The position numbers and the translations under genes were made by a program. The notes under the pieces were generated by a model. It worked only from the letters and a program-made list of their open reading frames with translations. It searched no databases and was not told where the DNA came from. From DATARH01 sp963847345 (GTDB lineage Bacteria > Pseudomonadota > Alphaproteobacteria > ATCC43930 > CGMCC-115725), in NCBI GenBank assembly GCA_963847345.1, contig CAWJZU010000035.1, positions 1 to 64,000 on the forward strand: DNA of 64,000 nt, written 5' to 3'. This document shows positions 9,031-16,651 of the stretch, piece by piece; position 1 is the stretch's first letter, and each line of letters starts with the position of its first letter.

Positions 9031-9156
9031 GTGCCGGATCAGTTCCTTAGAGACATACTCAGGATGATTGCCATGCTGTTCGCGCCGATGCTTGTCGGCG
9101 CGGCGTTGATTCCGCTGCTGATGCTGGTTTTCTCGTTGCTGGGATACCCGTTTTGA
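9031..9156 (+). CDS. Possible small membrane protein (41 aa, GTG start)
   Basis: A short ORF with one predicted transmembrane helix (MLFAPMLVGAALIPLLMLVF) near its C-terminus. GTG 9031 is preceded by a purine-rich stretch (agggaagga) about 11 bases upstream; ATG 9064 would leave little more than the helix. Like the ORF at 8667 it is unassigned and could be spurious, but the pair of single-helix ORFs on the same strand is suggestive. Confidence 0.3.
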   Translation: MPDQFLRDILRMIAMLFAPMLVGAALIPLLMLVFSLLGYPF

Positions 9157-9534
9157 CCGCGCTTACCGACATGTCCGTCGCCGAGCCGATTTCCCTGTTC
9201 GCAGGAAATGTTTCGAGCCTTGCCTCGCAAGTTGTTGACAAACAAAGAATGGCGGGGCGACGAGCAGGGAATTTCCTCAGCCGTTACAGGGAACTTCCTC
9301 GTTAGTTACAGGGAATTTCCTCAGCCGTTACAGGGAATTTGTAGAGCGCATCAGGGAGAGCATCGGAATCCGGAGCCGTGCCCACCGCAGGAACACTACA
9401 GGAACAAACGCCGGAAGTCAACCTGGTTCCCTTTCGGCAAGTTCCCGCCGAGCACGTCAAGTCAAATCAGGATCGCGGATTGCACTCCGCTATCCGCTCC
9501 ACGTTCGTTTTTGTGGATCAAGGACCATGGGGCA
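9157..9534. other. Gene-poor stretch with tandem repeats
   Basis: No convincing gene is seen between the small membrane ORF and the HigA remnant. Long frames here are driven by the 22-bp repeats and lack any recognisable motif. The repeat block at 9265-9340 is annotated separately. Confidence 0.5.
9265..9340 (+). repeat. 22-bp direct tandem repeats, about 3.5 copies
   Basis: Units begin at 9265, 9287 and 9309, with a partial fourth at 9331. Units 1 and 3 are identical and start CAGGGAATTTCCTCAGCCGT; unit 2 differs at a few positions (CAGGGAACTTCCTCGTTAGT). The core AGGGAATTTCCT is nearly self-complementary. The 22-bp period (two helical turns) would put protein-binding cores on one DNA face. 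Confidence 0.85.
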
Positions 9535-9744
9535 TTATCGAGGAAGCGCGGTTTGGAGCTTGCGTTCGGCCTCCCACAAGTCACGGTTTGCCTGCATCTG
9601 GACGCAAAGCTCGGGGCTGCCCCCGACGAGGCGCCCGAAGCGCAGCGCCATCTCGGCAGTGACGGCGCTCTCGCGCCGCAACAAGGCTGCAGCGACTGCG
9701 CGAGACACCATGCGACGCGCCGCCTCGGACACGGACAGGCCCAC
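9535..9744 (-). pseudogene. HigA-type antitoxin remnant
   Basis: A 69-residue frame matches the C-terminal two thirds of XRE/HigA antitoxins: GLSVSEAARR, then TAEMALRFGRLVGGSPELCV and MQANRDLWEAE, which is the family's NLQxxYDLWxAE end. The N-terminal HPGExLxE region of HigA is missing or scrambled; upstream codons give only PPGNASNV. No HigB toxin is recognisable on either side. It therefore looks like a decayed toxin-antitoxin fragment rather than a working gene. GTG 9744 is the only start in frame. Confidence 0.65.
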
Positions 9745-9862
9745 ATTCGACGCGTTGCCTGGGGGAATGAAACGGAACGCCGCTCTGCCCGCGGATTCCC
9801 CAAAGCAGGCGGGCGATAGCGGATTGCGCTGCGTTTATCCGCCCGGCGCTGCTGACTTCGAG

Positions 9863-10072
9863 TTAAAATTCCTTAAACATAGGATTGCATAATTTAGTAT
9901 CGAATGTCACTTTAGTTCCGGGATGGCCAAGAGTCAGGAGGCCGTCCGGATAAACCTCTGGCCCGCTGTCGCAAATGCCGAACGACACCGTATCGCCGAT
10001 CAGCCGCAGTCTTGTGCTTGATCCGGTCACCGTGCCGGCCACCCGCCGCCTGACGGAGATACTAGATAGCAC
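9863..10072 (-). pseudogene. Unidentified coding-like fragment truncated next to IS remnant
   Basis: This 69-residue frame has more AT than the window average and coding-like composition (RLIGDTVSFGICDSGPEV, then GLLTLGHPGTKVTFD). I do not recognise the family. Its upstream end coincides with the start of the IS1380-like remnant at about 10078, so it may be a gene truncated by a past insertion. Function cannot be inferred. Confidence 0.3.
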
Positions 10073-10077
10073 AGCCG

Positions 10078-10239
10078 TGGTCGCTGGGCAGCTTGCGCGA
10101 GAAGCTGATCAAGATTGGCGTGAAGGTCGTCCGCCACGGGCGCTATGTCACGTTCCAGATGGCCGAGGTCGCGGTGCCCCGCGGATGTTCGCCGAAATCC
10201 TGTCGCTGATCGCCCGACTGTGCGCACCGCCTGCAGGCA
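10078..10239 (+). mobile_element. IS1380-family transposase 3' remnant
   Basis: About 50 codons resemble the C-terminal end of IS1380-family transposases: SLREKLIKIGVKVVRHGRYV, then TFQMAEVAVPR, then after a one-base slip at about 10183 MFAEILSLIARL. A full transposase of this family is around 440 residues, so roughly 90 percent is missing and the remainder is frameshifted. It is not functional. I could not identify terminal inverted repeats. It marks the 9-12 kb patch as a region with past insertion. Confidence 0.6.
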
Positions 10240-10472
10240 GTGGGAGCAAATGTGATAGCGTGGGGGTCGAGTTGTGCCCTGACGAAGGCCGCGCCATTCG
10301 CTCCAGGCCTTTGCGGCGGCAAGCCAAACGATTTGGCTGCCGGCACGGTCAGCCACCGATTGAATTTCCTTGCAGCGCGCCTCAATGGGACGGCAAATCT
10401 CCAAAACGATCAAGATCCGGCAAATATCGGCTTGCTTTTCGGCGGAGACGCTTCGCGAAAGTGGGAACTGCT

Positions 10473-12459
10473 ATGCCTGAGAACCAGTCGCGCAGGCTAA
10501 CGGCCATCCTTGCCGCCGATGTTGCCGGGTATAGCCGCCTCGTGGAAAACGACGAGGAGGGCACGTTCACCCAGTGGAAGGGACACTGGCACGCTCTCAT
10601 CGAGCCCAAGATCAATGAATTTCACGGGCGGATAGTGAAGGTCGCCGGGGACGGAATGCTCGCGGAATTCGCGAGCGTTGTAGACGCCGTGCGCTGTGCC
10701 GTTGAGGTGCAGCGCGGGATGGCTTCCCGCAACGCTGAAGTGCCGGACGATAAGCGAATCGAGTTCCGGATGGGCATCAACTTCGGGGAGCTCATCATTG
10801 ACGGTGACGACGTTTGGGGCGATGCCGTGAACATAGCGGCACGCTTGGAGGCGCTGGCGGAGCCCGGAGGGATTTGCGTTTCCGGCCGGGTGCAGGAGGA
10901 TGCCAAGGGCAAGCTCGACATCGGGTTTGAGGACGCGGGCGAGCAGCAACTAAAGAATATTGCGCGGCGGGTGCACCTATACCGCATACGGACAGGTTCG
11001 GGAGTGCCTGCCCCTCCGGTCATCCAGCGGAAACCGCGCGCCGCCAGATCCAGGCTGCGAGGGAGCCTGGTCGCGGTCGCGCTGCTTGCCCTCCTGGGCG
11101 GAGGGGAACCCCTCTGGCAAGTAGTCTCCCACCTGTCCTCTCCATCGCAAGTAATCCGCGAGGTGCAGAACCCCGCTCTGCTCCCTGACAAGCGCTCTAT
11201 TGCCGTTCTCCCCTTCGTAAATATGAGTAGCGACCCCGAGCAAGAGTATTTTAGCGACGGGATGACCGAGGATCTCATTACGGAGCTCTCCAGGCTCAGA
11301 GGGCTGTTCGTCATCGCCCGCAACTCCGTTTACACATTCAAGGGAAAGGCGGTCAAAACTGAGCAAGTGAGCCGAGAGTTGGGGGTACGATATGTGGTCG
11401 AGGGAAGCGTGCGCAAGGCCAACGACCGGATTCGGATCACGGCACAATTGGTCGACGCCAACACGGGGTATCACGTGTGGGCTCAGTATTACGACCGGGA
11501 CTTACACGACGTCTTTGCCGTGCAAGAGGAGATTGCCCGGAGGATCACGAGTGCGCTGGCAGTGAAGTTAACAAACGACGAGGAGAAGCACATGGGACGA
11601 CCATACACGAGCAGTGAGGTGGCCTGGGAGTATTTCATGCAGGGGGCAGAGCTCTTTCGGCGCTCCACAGCCAAGGATAATGCGAATGCACGGGACTTTT
11701 TCGAGAAAGCTATTGGCCTGGACCCGAAGTTTGCAAAGGCGTATGCGAGTCTCGGCCGCCACCCACCGGCGAGATTTCCAAGGGAGGTGGAGTCAGGACC
11801 CTCAATCTTCAGCGGACCTCGCCTATCGCATCGTCCAAAAGGCGGTTGAGCTGGCGAGAAGCGAGCTCGAACCTAAGCCTTCGTTGCCATTTGCTCTCGA
11901 ACAAATGGGCTGGGTTCTCTTGTACATAGGGCAATATGACCAGGCCAGGCAGACGGCAGAGGAGTTGGTCAAACTCGATCCCAACTATGCGGATGGCTAT
12001 GCTTTATCGGCACAAGTGCTCATCTATTTGGGAGAACCGGAAGAAGCGCTTAGCAAATCACAAGAAGCTATCGACCGCAATCCGATATATCCGTTCTACT
12101 ACGACTACCACCGCGGCCAAGCTTATTACGTATGGGGCGTCCTGACCTCAGCACAGGACCCTGACGCGAGCAGGCAACGTTTTCGAGAGGCCGAGATGCA
12201 CCTTCGGGAAGCCCTCAAGAAAAACGACAATTATAGGCCGGCCCGCTCGTACCTCGTGGCTGTCCTCAGTGAGCTTGGTCGGAAGGAGGAGGCAGCGAAT
12301 GAGATGAATATATCCTTGGAGAAAGGTGAGCCGTTGGTCAAAATCCTGAAGAGCGGCAACCAGCAGCTCGCCGACGAGCATATCCGCACGCTAACCCCAT
12401 ATACAAATCTAGAAATCAGAAGCCGCCTTGCGGATGCTTGGCGGGAGGCTGCGCGTTGA
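10473..12459 (+). CDS. Class III adenylate/guanylate cyclase with TPR repeats (one frameshift)
   Basis: A 661-residue signalling protein after one indel. Residues 5-175 form a class III nucleotide cyclase: RRLTAILAADVAGYSRLVEN carries the first metal Asp and VKVAGDGMLAEF the second. A hydrophobic segment (about 190-210) follows. Next is a TolB-like domain (SIAVLPFVNMSSDPEQEYFS), common in alphaproteobacterial cyclases, and C-terminal TPR repeats (YIGQYDQARQTAEELVKLDP). The frame breaks near 11751, joining AKAYAS to AATHRRDFQGRW. ATG 10473 starts at MPENQSRRL. Composition is more AT-rich than flanking genes and it sits beside mobile-element debris, suggesting acquisition. Confidence 0.85.
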
Positions 12460-12598
12460 ATTCTTGAAGCCGTACCCGGAATGGAAATTGGCGCGGATTA
12501 CCGAACATCATGCCGCCAATGCCCGACATCAGAACCCGACGCTACAGGCGGCGGCGGAAAAGCTGGCCGAGGGACTGCTCAGGCCGGAATTGCCGTGA
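12452..12598 (+). pseudogene. Coding-like tail fragment, unidentified
   Basis: Directly overlapping the cyclase stop, a different frame reads RVEFLKPYPEWKLARITEHH and continues with helix-like sequence (NPTLQAAAEKLAEGLLRPEL) to a TGA at 12598. There is no convincing start codon or ribosome site. It may be the 3' end of a lost gene or a frameshifted alternative end of the cyclase. No family recognised. Confidence 0.25.
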
Positions 12599-12658
12599 CT
12601 GTCCGTCGCTGCTCGTAGACGTCATCGCCTGACTGGTTTCGGCGATCGTCACTACGAG

Positions 12659-12692
12659 AAGGCGCCGCCCGCATTGGGGCGAGCGGCGCCTT
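12659..12692 (-). terminator. Rho-independent-type terminator of the FAH gene
   Basis: A perfect 10-bp inverted repeat (AAGGCGCCGC and its complement GCGGCGCCTT) with a 14-base loop begins 5 bases beyond the FAH-gene stop. In the minus orientation it has an A-run before the stem and TTCTC after it, a weak U tract. Confidence 0.6.
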
Positions 12693-12697
12693 TGGGG

Positions 12698-13648
12698 TCA
12701 GCTGGTTTTGGCGTATTTGCCGGAGACTTGCGGGGTGTAGTCGGGGTAGAGGCCGGCGGTCTTTTGCGCCGCCGCTTCATGGCATTGCAGGCGGGTGCGG
12801 CGCTCCCATTCCGCTTGAGGTCGTCCTTGATGTTGAAGGCGAGGCGGCCGAGACCCTCGATCTCGATCTCGACCTTGTCGCCGTCCATGAACGGGTTGAG
12901 GCCGCGGTGGTTGGTGCCGGTGGCGACGATGTCGCCGGGCTCCAGCGTGTGGATCGAGGTCAGCCACTCGATACATTGCGGGATCTTGTGCGCCATGTCG
13001 TCGGTGTTGAAGTTCTGCGTAGAGCTGGCCGTTGTTCCACAGCCGGATCTGCAATTTCTGCGGATCGCGGATTTCGTCCTTGGTGACGATCTAGGGGCCG
13101 ATCGGCGCGAAGGTGTCGCGCGATTTCATGTGGAAGAAGCCGCCGGCCGGCAGACCGCGGGCCGAGCCGTCGATGAAATTCGTGTAGCCAAAGACGTAGT
13201 CCATCGCGTCGGCGGCTTTGACCTGGCTGGCGCGCTTGCCGATGACGATGGCCATCTCGGCTTCGCCCTCGAAGATCGTGGCCGGCGCATCGGGCAGCAC
13301 CATCGTGTCGCCGTTGCCGATGACCGCCGACGGGGATTTGTGGAAGGCGTTGATCGGCGCCGGGGAACTGCGGGTGCCGTCCTCCATGTAATTGACGGCC
13401 ATGCAGTCGATGTTGGTCGGCTTCGGCAGCGGCGGGCGGATGCGCACGCTCGACAGCGGGACGCCCTGGCCCTGTGACGCAGCCTGTTCGAGCTTCGCGC
13501 GATAGCTCGAAAAGCGCTCGATCAGCCCGTTGATCAGGTCGCCGGGGCCGATATGCGGGATGTCTTGCACGACGGCCGAGACATCGACGACGGTGTTGTC
13601 GCCCTTCAGCACGCCGAGCTTGAAGTCGTCGAAATAGAGGATTTTCAT
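12698..13648 (-). pseudogene. Fumarylacetoacetate hydrolase family protein, damaged
   Basis: Corrected, this is an FAH-family protein of about 315 residues (C-C bond hydrolase or isomerase type). ATG 13648 begins MKILYFDDFKLGVLKGD. Family motifs follow: NYMEDGTRSSPAPINAFHKS, the metal-binding IFEGEAEMAIVIGK, and DYVFGYTNFIDGSARGLPAG. It is then interrupted by a TAG at 13091-13093 (GP*IVTKDEI, most likely Tyr in relatives). One-base slips follow near 13020 (before NFNTDDMAHKIPQCIEWL) and near 12815 (before EWERRTRLQC). It ends VSGKYAKTS at 12698. One substitution plus two indels makes a real pseudogene more plausible than at the other loci. Confidence 0.75.
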
Positions 13649-13807
13649 GTGGCTCTCCCTTGCCTCGCATTGTTGAGCCGCGCGGGCTCTCCGCCGGCGT
13701 GCCCGGCGCGAGCTTATACCGCTTCTCCGCCCGGCCGGAACCGGGATGTTTGCGCCGGCGACGGCTGCGGGTAACATGACCGGTGCGCATCAGCGAGGGA
13801 GGAGAAC

Positions 13808-14647
13808 ATGCCGATCGCCAAGGTTCGCGGCGTCGCTCTGAATTACGAGATACTCGGCGACGGCGGGCCGTTCGTCGTGCTGCAGCCGGGCGGGCGGCGA
13901 GCCGGGTCGTCGCTGCGGTCATTGGCGGAAAAGATCGCCGAGGCCGGCTACCGTGTCGTCATCTACGACCGCCGCAACACCGGCGCCTCCAGCATCGAGA
14001 TCGACGGCGACTCGGAAAATCAGGAATGGGCCGACGACCTGAACAAGCTGATGCGCGAAATCGACGCGCGGCCGGCCTTTGTCGGCGGCAGTTCTTCCGG
14101 GTGCCGGCTGGCTCTGCTGCTGGCGCTGCAACACAAGCAGGCGGTCCGCGGCCTGTTGCTGTGGCGGGTCACGGGCGGCGCGCATGCGGCCGAGCACCTG
14201 ACGAACCAGTATTACACCTCACACATCGAGGCGGCGCAGCGCGGCGGTATGGAGGCGGTCTGCAAGCTCGACCATTGGAGCGAGGTGATCGGGGTCAACC
14301 CGGAGGCGCGCGATTCGCTGATGGCGCTCGATCCCGATGACTTTGTCGTACGCATGACGATGTGGCGGCGCAGCTTTCGGGCCGGCGCCGAGCACCCGGT
14401 GATCGGCCTCTCGCCGGCCGAGCTGCACTCGCTGACGATGCCGGCCTGCATCGCGCCGGGCATGGATCCGGTGCATCCGACGGCGGCGGGTCAGGCGGCA
14501 CACCGGCTGATGCCGAACGCCGAATACGCGGAGGTGGTGACCGAACAGCGCGGCACGCTCGACGAGGCCTTTGCCGACTGGGACGCGCGCGAGGGGCTGC
14601 TCGCGGCGCGGTTCATCGACTTCCTGCGCCGACACGGCCGGCGATAG
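13808..14647 (+). CDS. Alpha/beta hydrolase
   Basis: An intact 279-residue alpha/beta-hydrolase-fold protein. It has YEILGDGGPFVVLQPGG (strand and oxyanion region), VVIYDRRNTGASS, the nucleophile elbow GGSSSGC and a C-terminal lid and cap. The position usually holding the acid reads ACIAPGMDPVHP. The final histidine of the triad is not obvious to me, so activity is uncertain. A strong ribosome site (ggaggaga) precedes ATG 13808. It is divergent from the FAH-family gene. The substrate is unknown. Confidence 0.8.
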   Translation: MPIAKVRGVALNYEILGDGGPFVVLQPGGRRAGSSLRSLAEKIAEAGYRVVIYDRRNTGASSIEIDGDSENQEWADDLNKLMREIDARPAFVGGSSSGCRLALLLALQHKQAVRGLLLWRVTGGAHAAEHLTNQYYTSHIEAAQRGGMEAVCKLDHWSEVIGVNPEARDSLMALDPDDFVVRMTMWRRSFRAGAEHPVIGLSPAELHSLTMPACIAPGMDPVHPTAAGQAAHRLMPNAEYAEVVTEQRGTLDEAFADWDAREGLLAARFIDFLRRHGRR

Positions 14648-14648
14648 A

Positions 14649-14669
14649 GGGCGGCGCCATAGGCCGCCC
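14649..14669 (+). terminator. GC hairpin after alpha/beta hydrolase
   Basis: A perfect 7-bp inverted repeat (GGGCGGC / GCCGCCC, 7-base loop) starts 2 bases after the hydrolase stop. There is no T run, so termination activity is uncertain. Confidence 0.35.
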
Positions 14670-14880
14670 GTGGTGCAAAGCGGGATCAGGTTCACTCCCG
14701 GGTAATGTCGGCGCGACCACGCGCGCCGGCCGTCGCTGTCCATAGGCGGGATAAGACCCTGACGGTTTCGCGCCGGATCGGAACCAGCTCGCATGGCGAT
14801 TCCATAGACCGCGCAAAAGCGAGCAGGCTTGCAACGCCGGGACCGTTAGGGTTAACGTTCGGCGAAGGTGAGATTTGCTC

Positions 14881-16224
14881 GTGTCGATGGCATTGATGGC
14901 AAATGAACCGAAGGCGCCGGCGCAGCTGCATCGCTCGCTGAATGAGCGATGGGAGAATAGCGACAAACAAGGCGAGATCGAGCTGTACTACGAAATGCTC
15001 AGCTCGGGTTACTCGGTACGCGAGATTCTGAACGGTGTCGGTCCCGTTCGAGGCAATTCCGAACAGGATCGGACGGCAGTTGCGGAACAGCCGCAATCGG
15101 GGCGCGATAGTGCGCAGACTGACTGTGCTGCCGAGGTCGCGGCTGCCGGAATTTCTCGGGCAAATGCACAATCCACTCGCGGCCTGAACCGCTTCGGCGA
15201 AGCAGAAACCCGCCGTACTGCGAAATCTCAGGGCGCGCCCTCCGAGGAGCCCGGATTGGACGGCTGGAAACCACGCTCTTCCGAAAGCTTGGCGGGTGCC
15301 GGCCCTCAGATCATCGCCTCAGCCGGCGCAGATGCTTCCGGGGGACACGACGCAGCCTTTGATTTCGGCGATCAGGAGAGGTTCTGGTCGCGCAAGCTTC
15401 CGAGCATGGCGGCGTCGATCGGGTTTTGGGCGCTCTATTCGGGGGCAGTTGCTTCGGCCTCGATCGCCGGTTTTTTACTCCTGCGCGGCGGCCGCGATGC
15501 AAATCCAACGACCGCCGCCGTACAGGCGAAACCCTTTTATGGATTCGAAGCGGTTGCGATGCCGGGTGCGTCAGTAGATCGCCCAGCGTTGGCTGCGGAG
15601 GTCATGAAACCGTCGACGCAATCGGTATCGCTACCCGGCGCACCGGATTTGGCTGTCCCGGGGGCGCTGCAACGGGTCGCCGTGGTAGATCGGGAGACAG
15701 TTTCCGCGGATCGGTTAGAGGCGGGAGCCACACAAACATCGAATGCCGCCGATCCCGATCCGATCGGGCAATTGGTCGAGCGATTGACGGAGCCCGCCGA
15801 AGCGCGGGCCAGCTCGGCGCCTGCTCCGCAGGTCATTCAATCCCTATCCGCAGCTCTGGCGAAACCGACCGAAACGGCAGCGCCTCCGGACGGGGGCGAG
15901 AAGAAGGCGGACGAAAAGCCACAGGCGGCAGTCACGAAGGATGCCAAAGCGACCCGAACCGGGCCGCCCGGCGAGGCGACCGCAGCGCCGCCGCCACGAA
16001 CCCACGCCGCCGATAGCCGCCACGCGCACGCGCCGCGCCGCGATGCCGGATTGAGGCGGTCGGCCGGCCGGCGAACTCGGGCGAGCTATCCGCAGCCGGA
16101 GCATGCCGCAACGCGTACTTCGCCCGGGCCCAATCGCGGTACCGGCGCTTACGACGTCGATGTCGCCCGCGGTTATGGCCAGGGAGCGTATGGGCCGGCG
16201 CCATATTCGGATTTGGGCAACTAG
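14881..16224 (+). CDS. Hypothetical single-pass membrane protein, Ala/Pro-rich
   Basis: An unrecognised 447-residue protein. The N-terminus is helical (RSLNERWENSDKQGEIELYY, then EMLSSGYSVREILNGVG). A single transmembrane helix lies at about residues 176-202 (SIGFWALYSGAVASASIAGF). The rest is low-complexity and rich in Ala, Pro, Glu and Arg, probably disordered and, by topology, likely periplasmic or cytoplasmic depending on orientation. GTG 14881 is preferred because GAAGGTGAG lies 8 bases upstream; ATG 14887 is in frame. Its TAG stop shares a CTAG with the convergent gene's stop. No function is proposed. Confidence 0.65.
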   Translation: MSMALMANEPKAPAQLHRSLNERWENSDKQGEIELYYEMLSSGYSVREILNGVGPVRGNSEQDRTAVAEQPQSGRDSAQTDCAAEVAAAGISRANAQSTRGLNRFGEAETRRTAKSQGAPSEEPGLDGWKPRSSESLAGAGPQIIASAGADASGGHDAAFDFGDQERFWSRKLPSMAASIGFWALYSGAVASASIAGFLLLRGGRDANPTTAAVQAKPFYGFEAVAMPGASVDRPALAAEVMKPSTQSVSLPGAPDLAVPGALQRVAVVDRETVSADRLEAGATQTSNAADPDPIGQLVERLTEPAEARASSAPAPQVIQSLSAALAKPTETAAPPDGGEKKADEKPQAAVTKDAKATRTGPPGEATAAPPPRTHAADSRHAHAPRRDAGLRRSAGRRTRASYPQPEHAATRTSPGPNRGTGAYDVDVARGYGQGAYGPAPYSDLGN

Positions 16225-16553
16225 CCGGCCGCGCGCCACTTGTCGCCCGAACGGACGAGCGGCGGCACCTCGACCGGGAATTCGTTGTCGACGGTGTATT
16301 CGTAGCAGCGGATATGGTCGATCTCCGGAAAGGCTGCGCCGATCGCGGCCAGCGCCTCGCCCAAAGTCGCGAAATCACCAGCGAAAGCGAGCCGACTATT
16401 CCAAACACCGCGCGGCGCCCGGGTCAGCATCCCGACCGTGTAGTCGTGCGTTTCGGGCATCCGGTCGAAATATGCGGTGATCTCGATGCCGACGCCGCCG
16501 GTCTGGAGCGTTTCGTCGCGCGTAACCTCGACGCGGTAGGTTTCGTAAGCCAT
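16221..16553 (-). CDS. Hypothetical protein (110 aa)
   Basis: A compact 110-residue soluble protein with well-distributed charge and predicted beta/alpha content (MAYETYRVEVTRDETLQTGG; ALAAIGAAFPEIDHIRCYEY). ATG 16553 has GAGG five bases upstream. No signal peptide, membrane helix or known motif is visible. It is divergent from the TPP enzyme and convergent with the Ala/Pro-rich membrane protein, overlapping it by three bases. The family is not recognised. Confidence 0.6.
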   Translation of the reverse strand: MAYETYRVEVTRDETLQTGGVGIEITAYFDRMPETHDYTVGMLTRAPRGVWNSRLAFAGDFATLGEALAAIGAAFPEIDHIRCYEYTVDNEFPVEVPPLVRSGDKWRAAG

Positions 16554-16651
16554 TGCCACCTCGGAATTCGGGCGGCGCGATCTCCTCGCGCTCTCGCAGA
16601 AATGGTATGACCGGTGGCGGCGGCACAGGGCAAGTAGCGGGGAGGCGGGAC

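Noticed and set aside
14650..14720. TPP riboswitch on the minus strand (ACCTGATC-like match)
   Set aside because: Only one short match; the other conserved THI-box elements and a downstream thiamine gene are absent.
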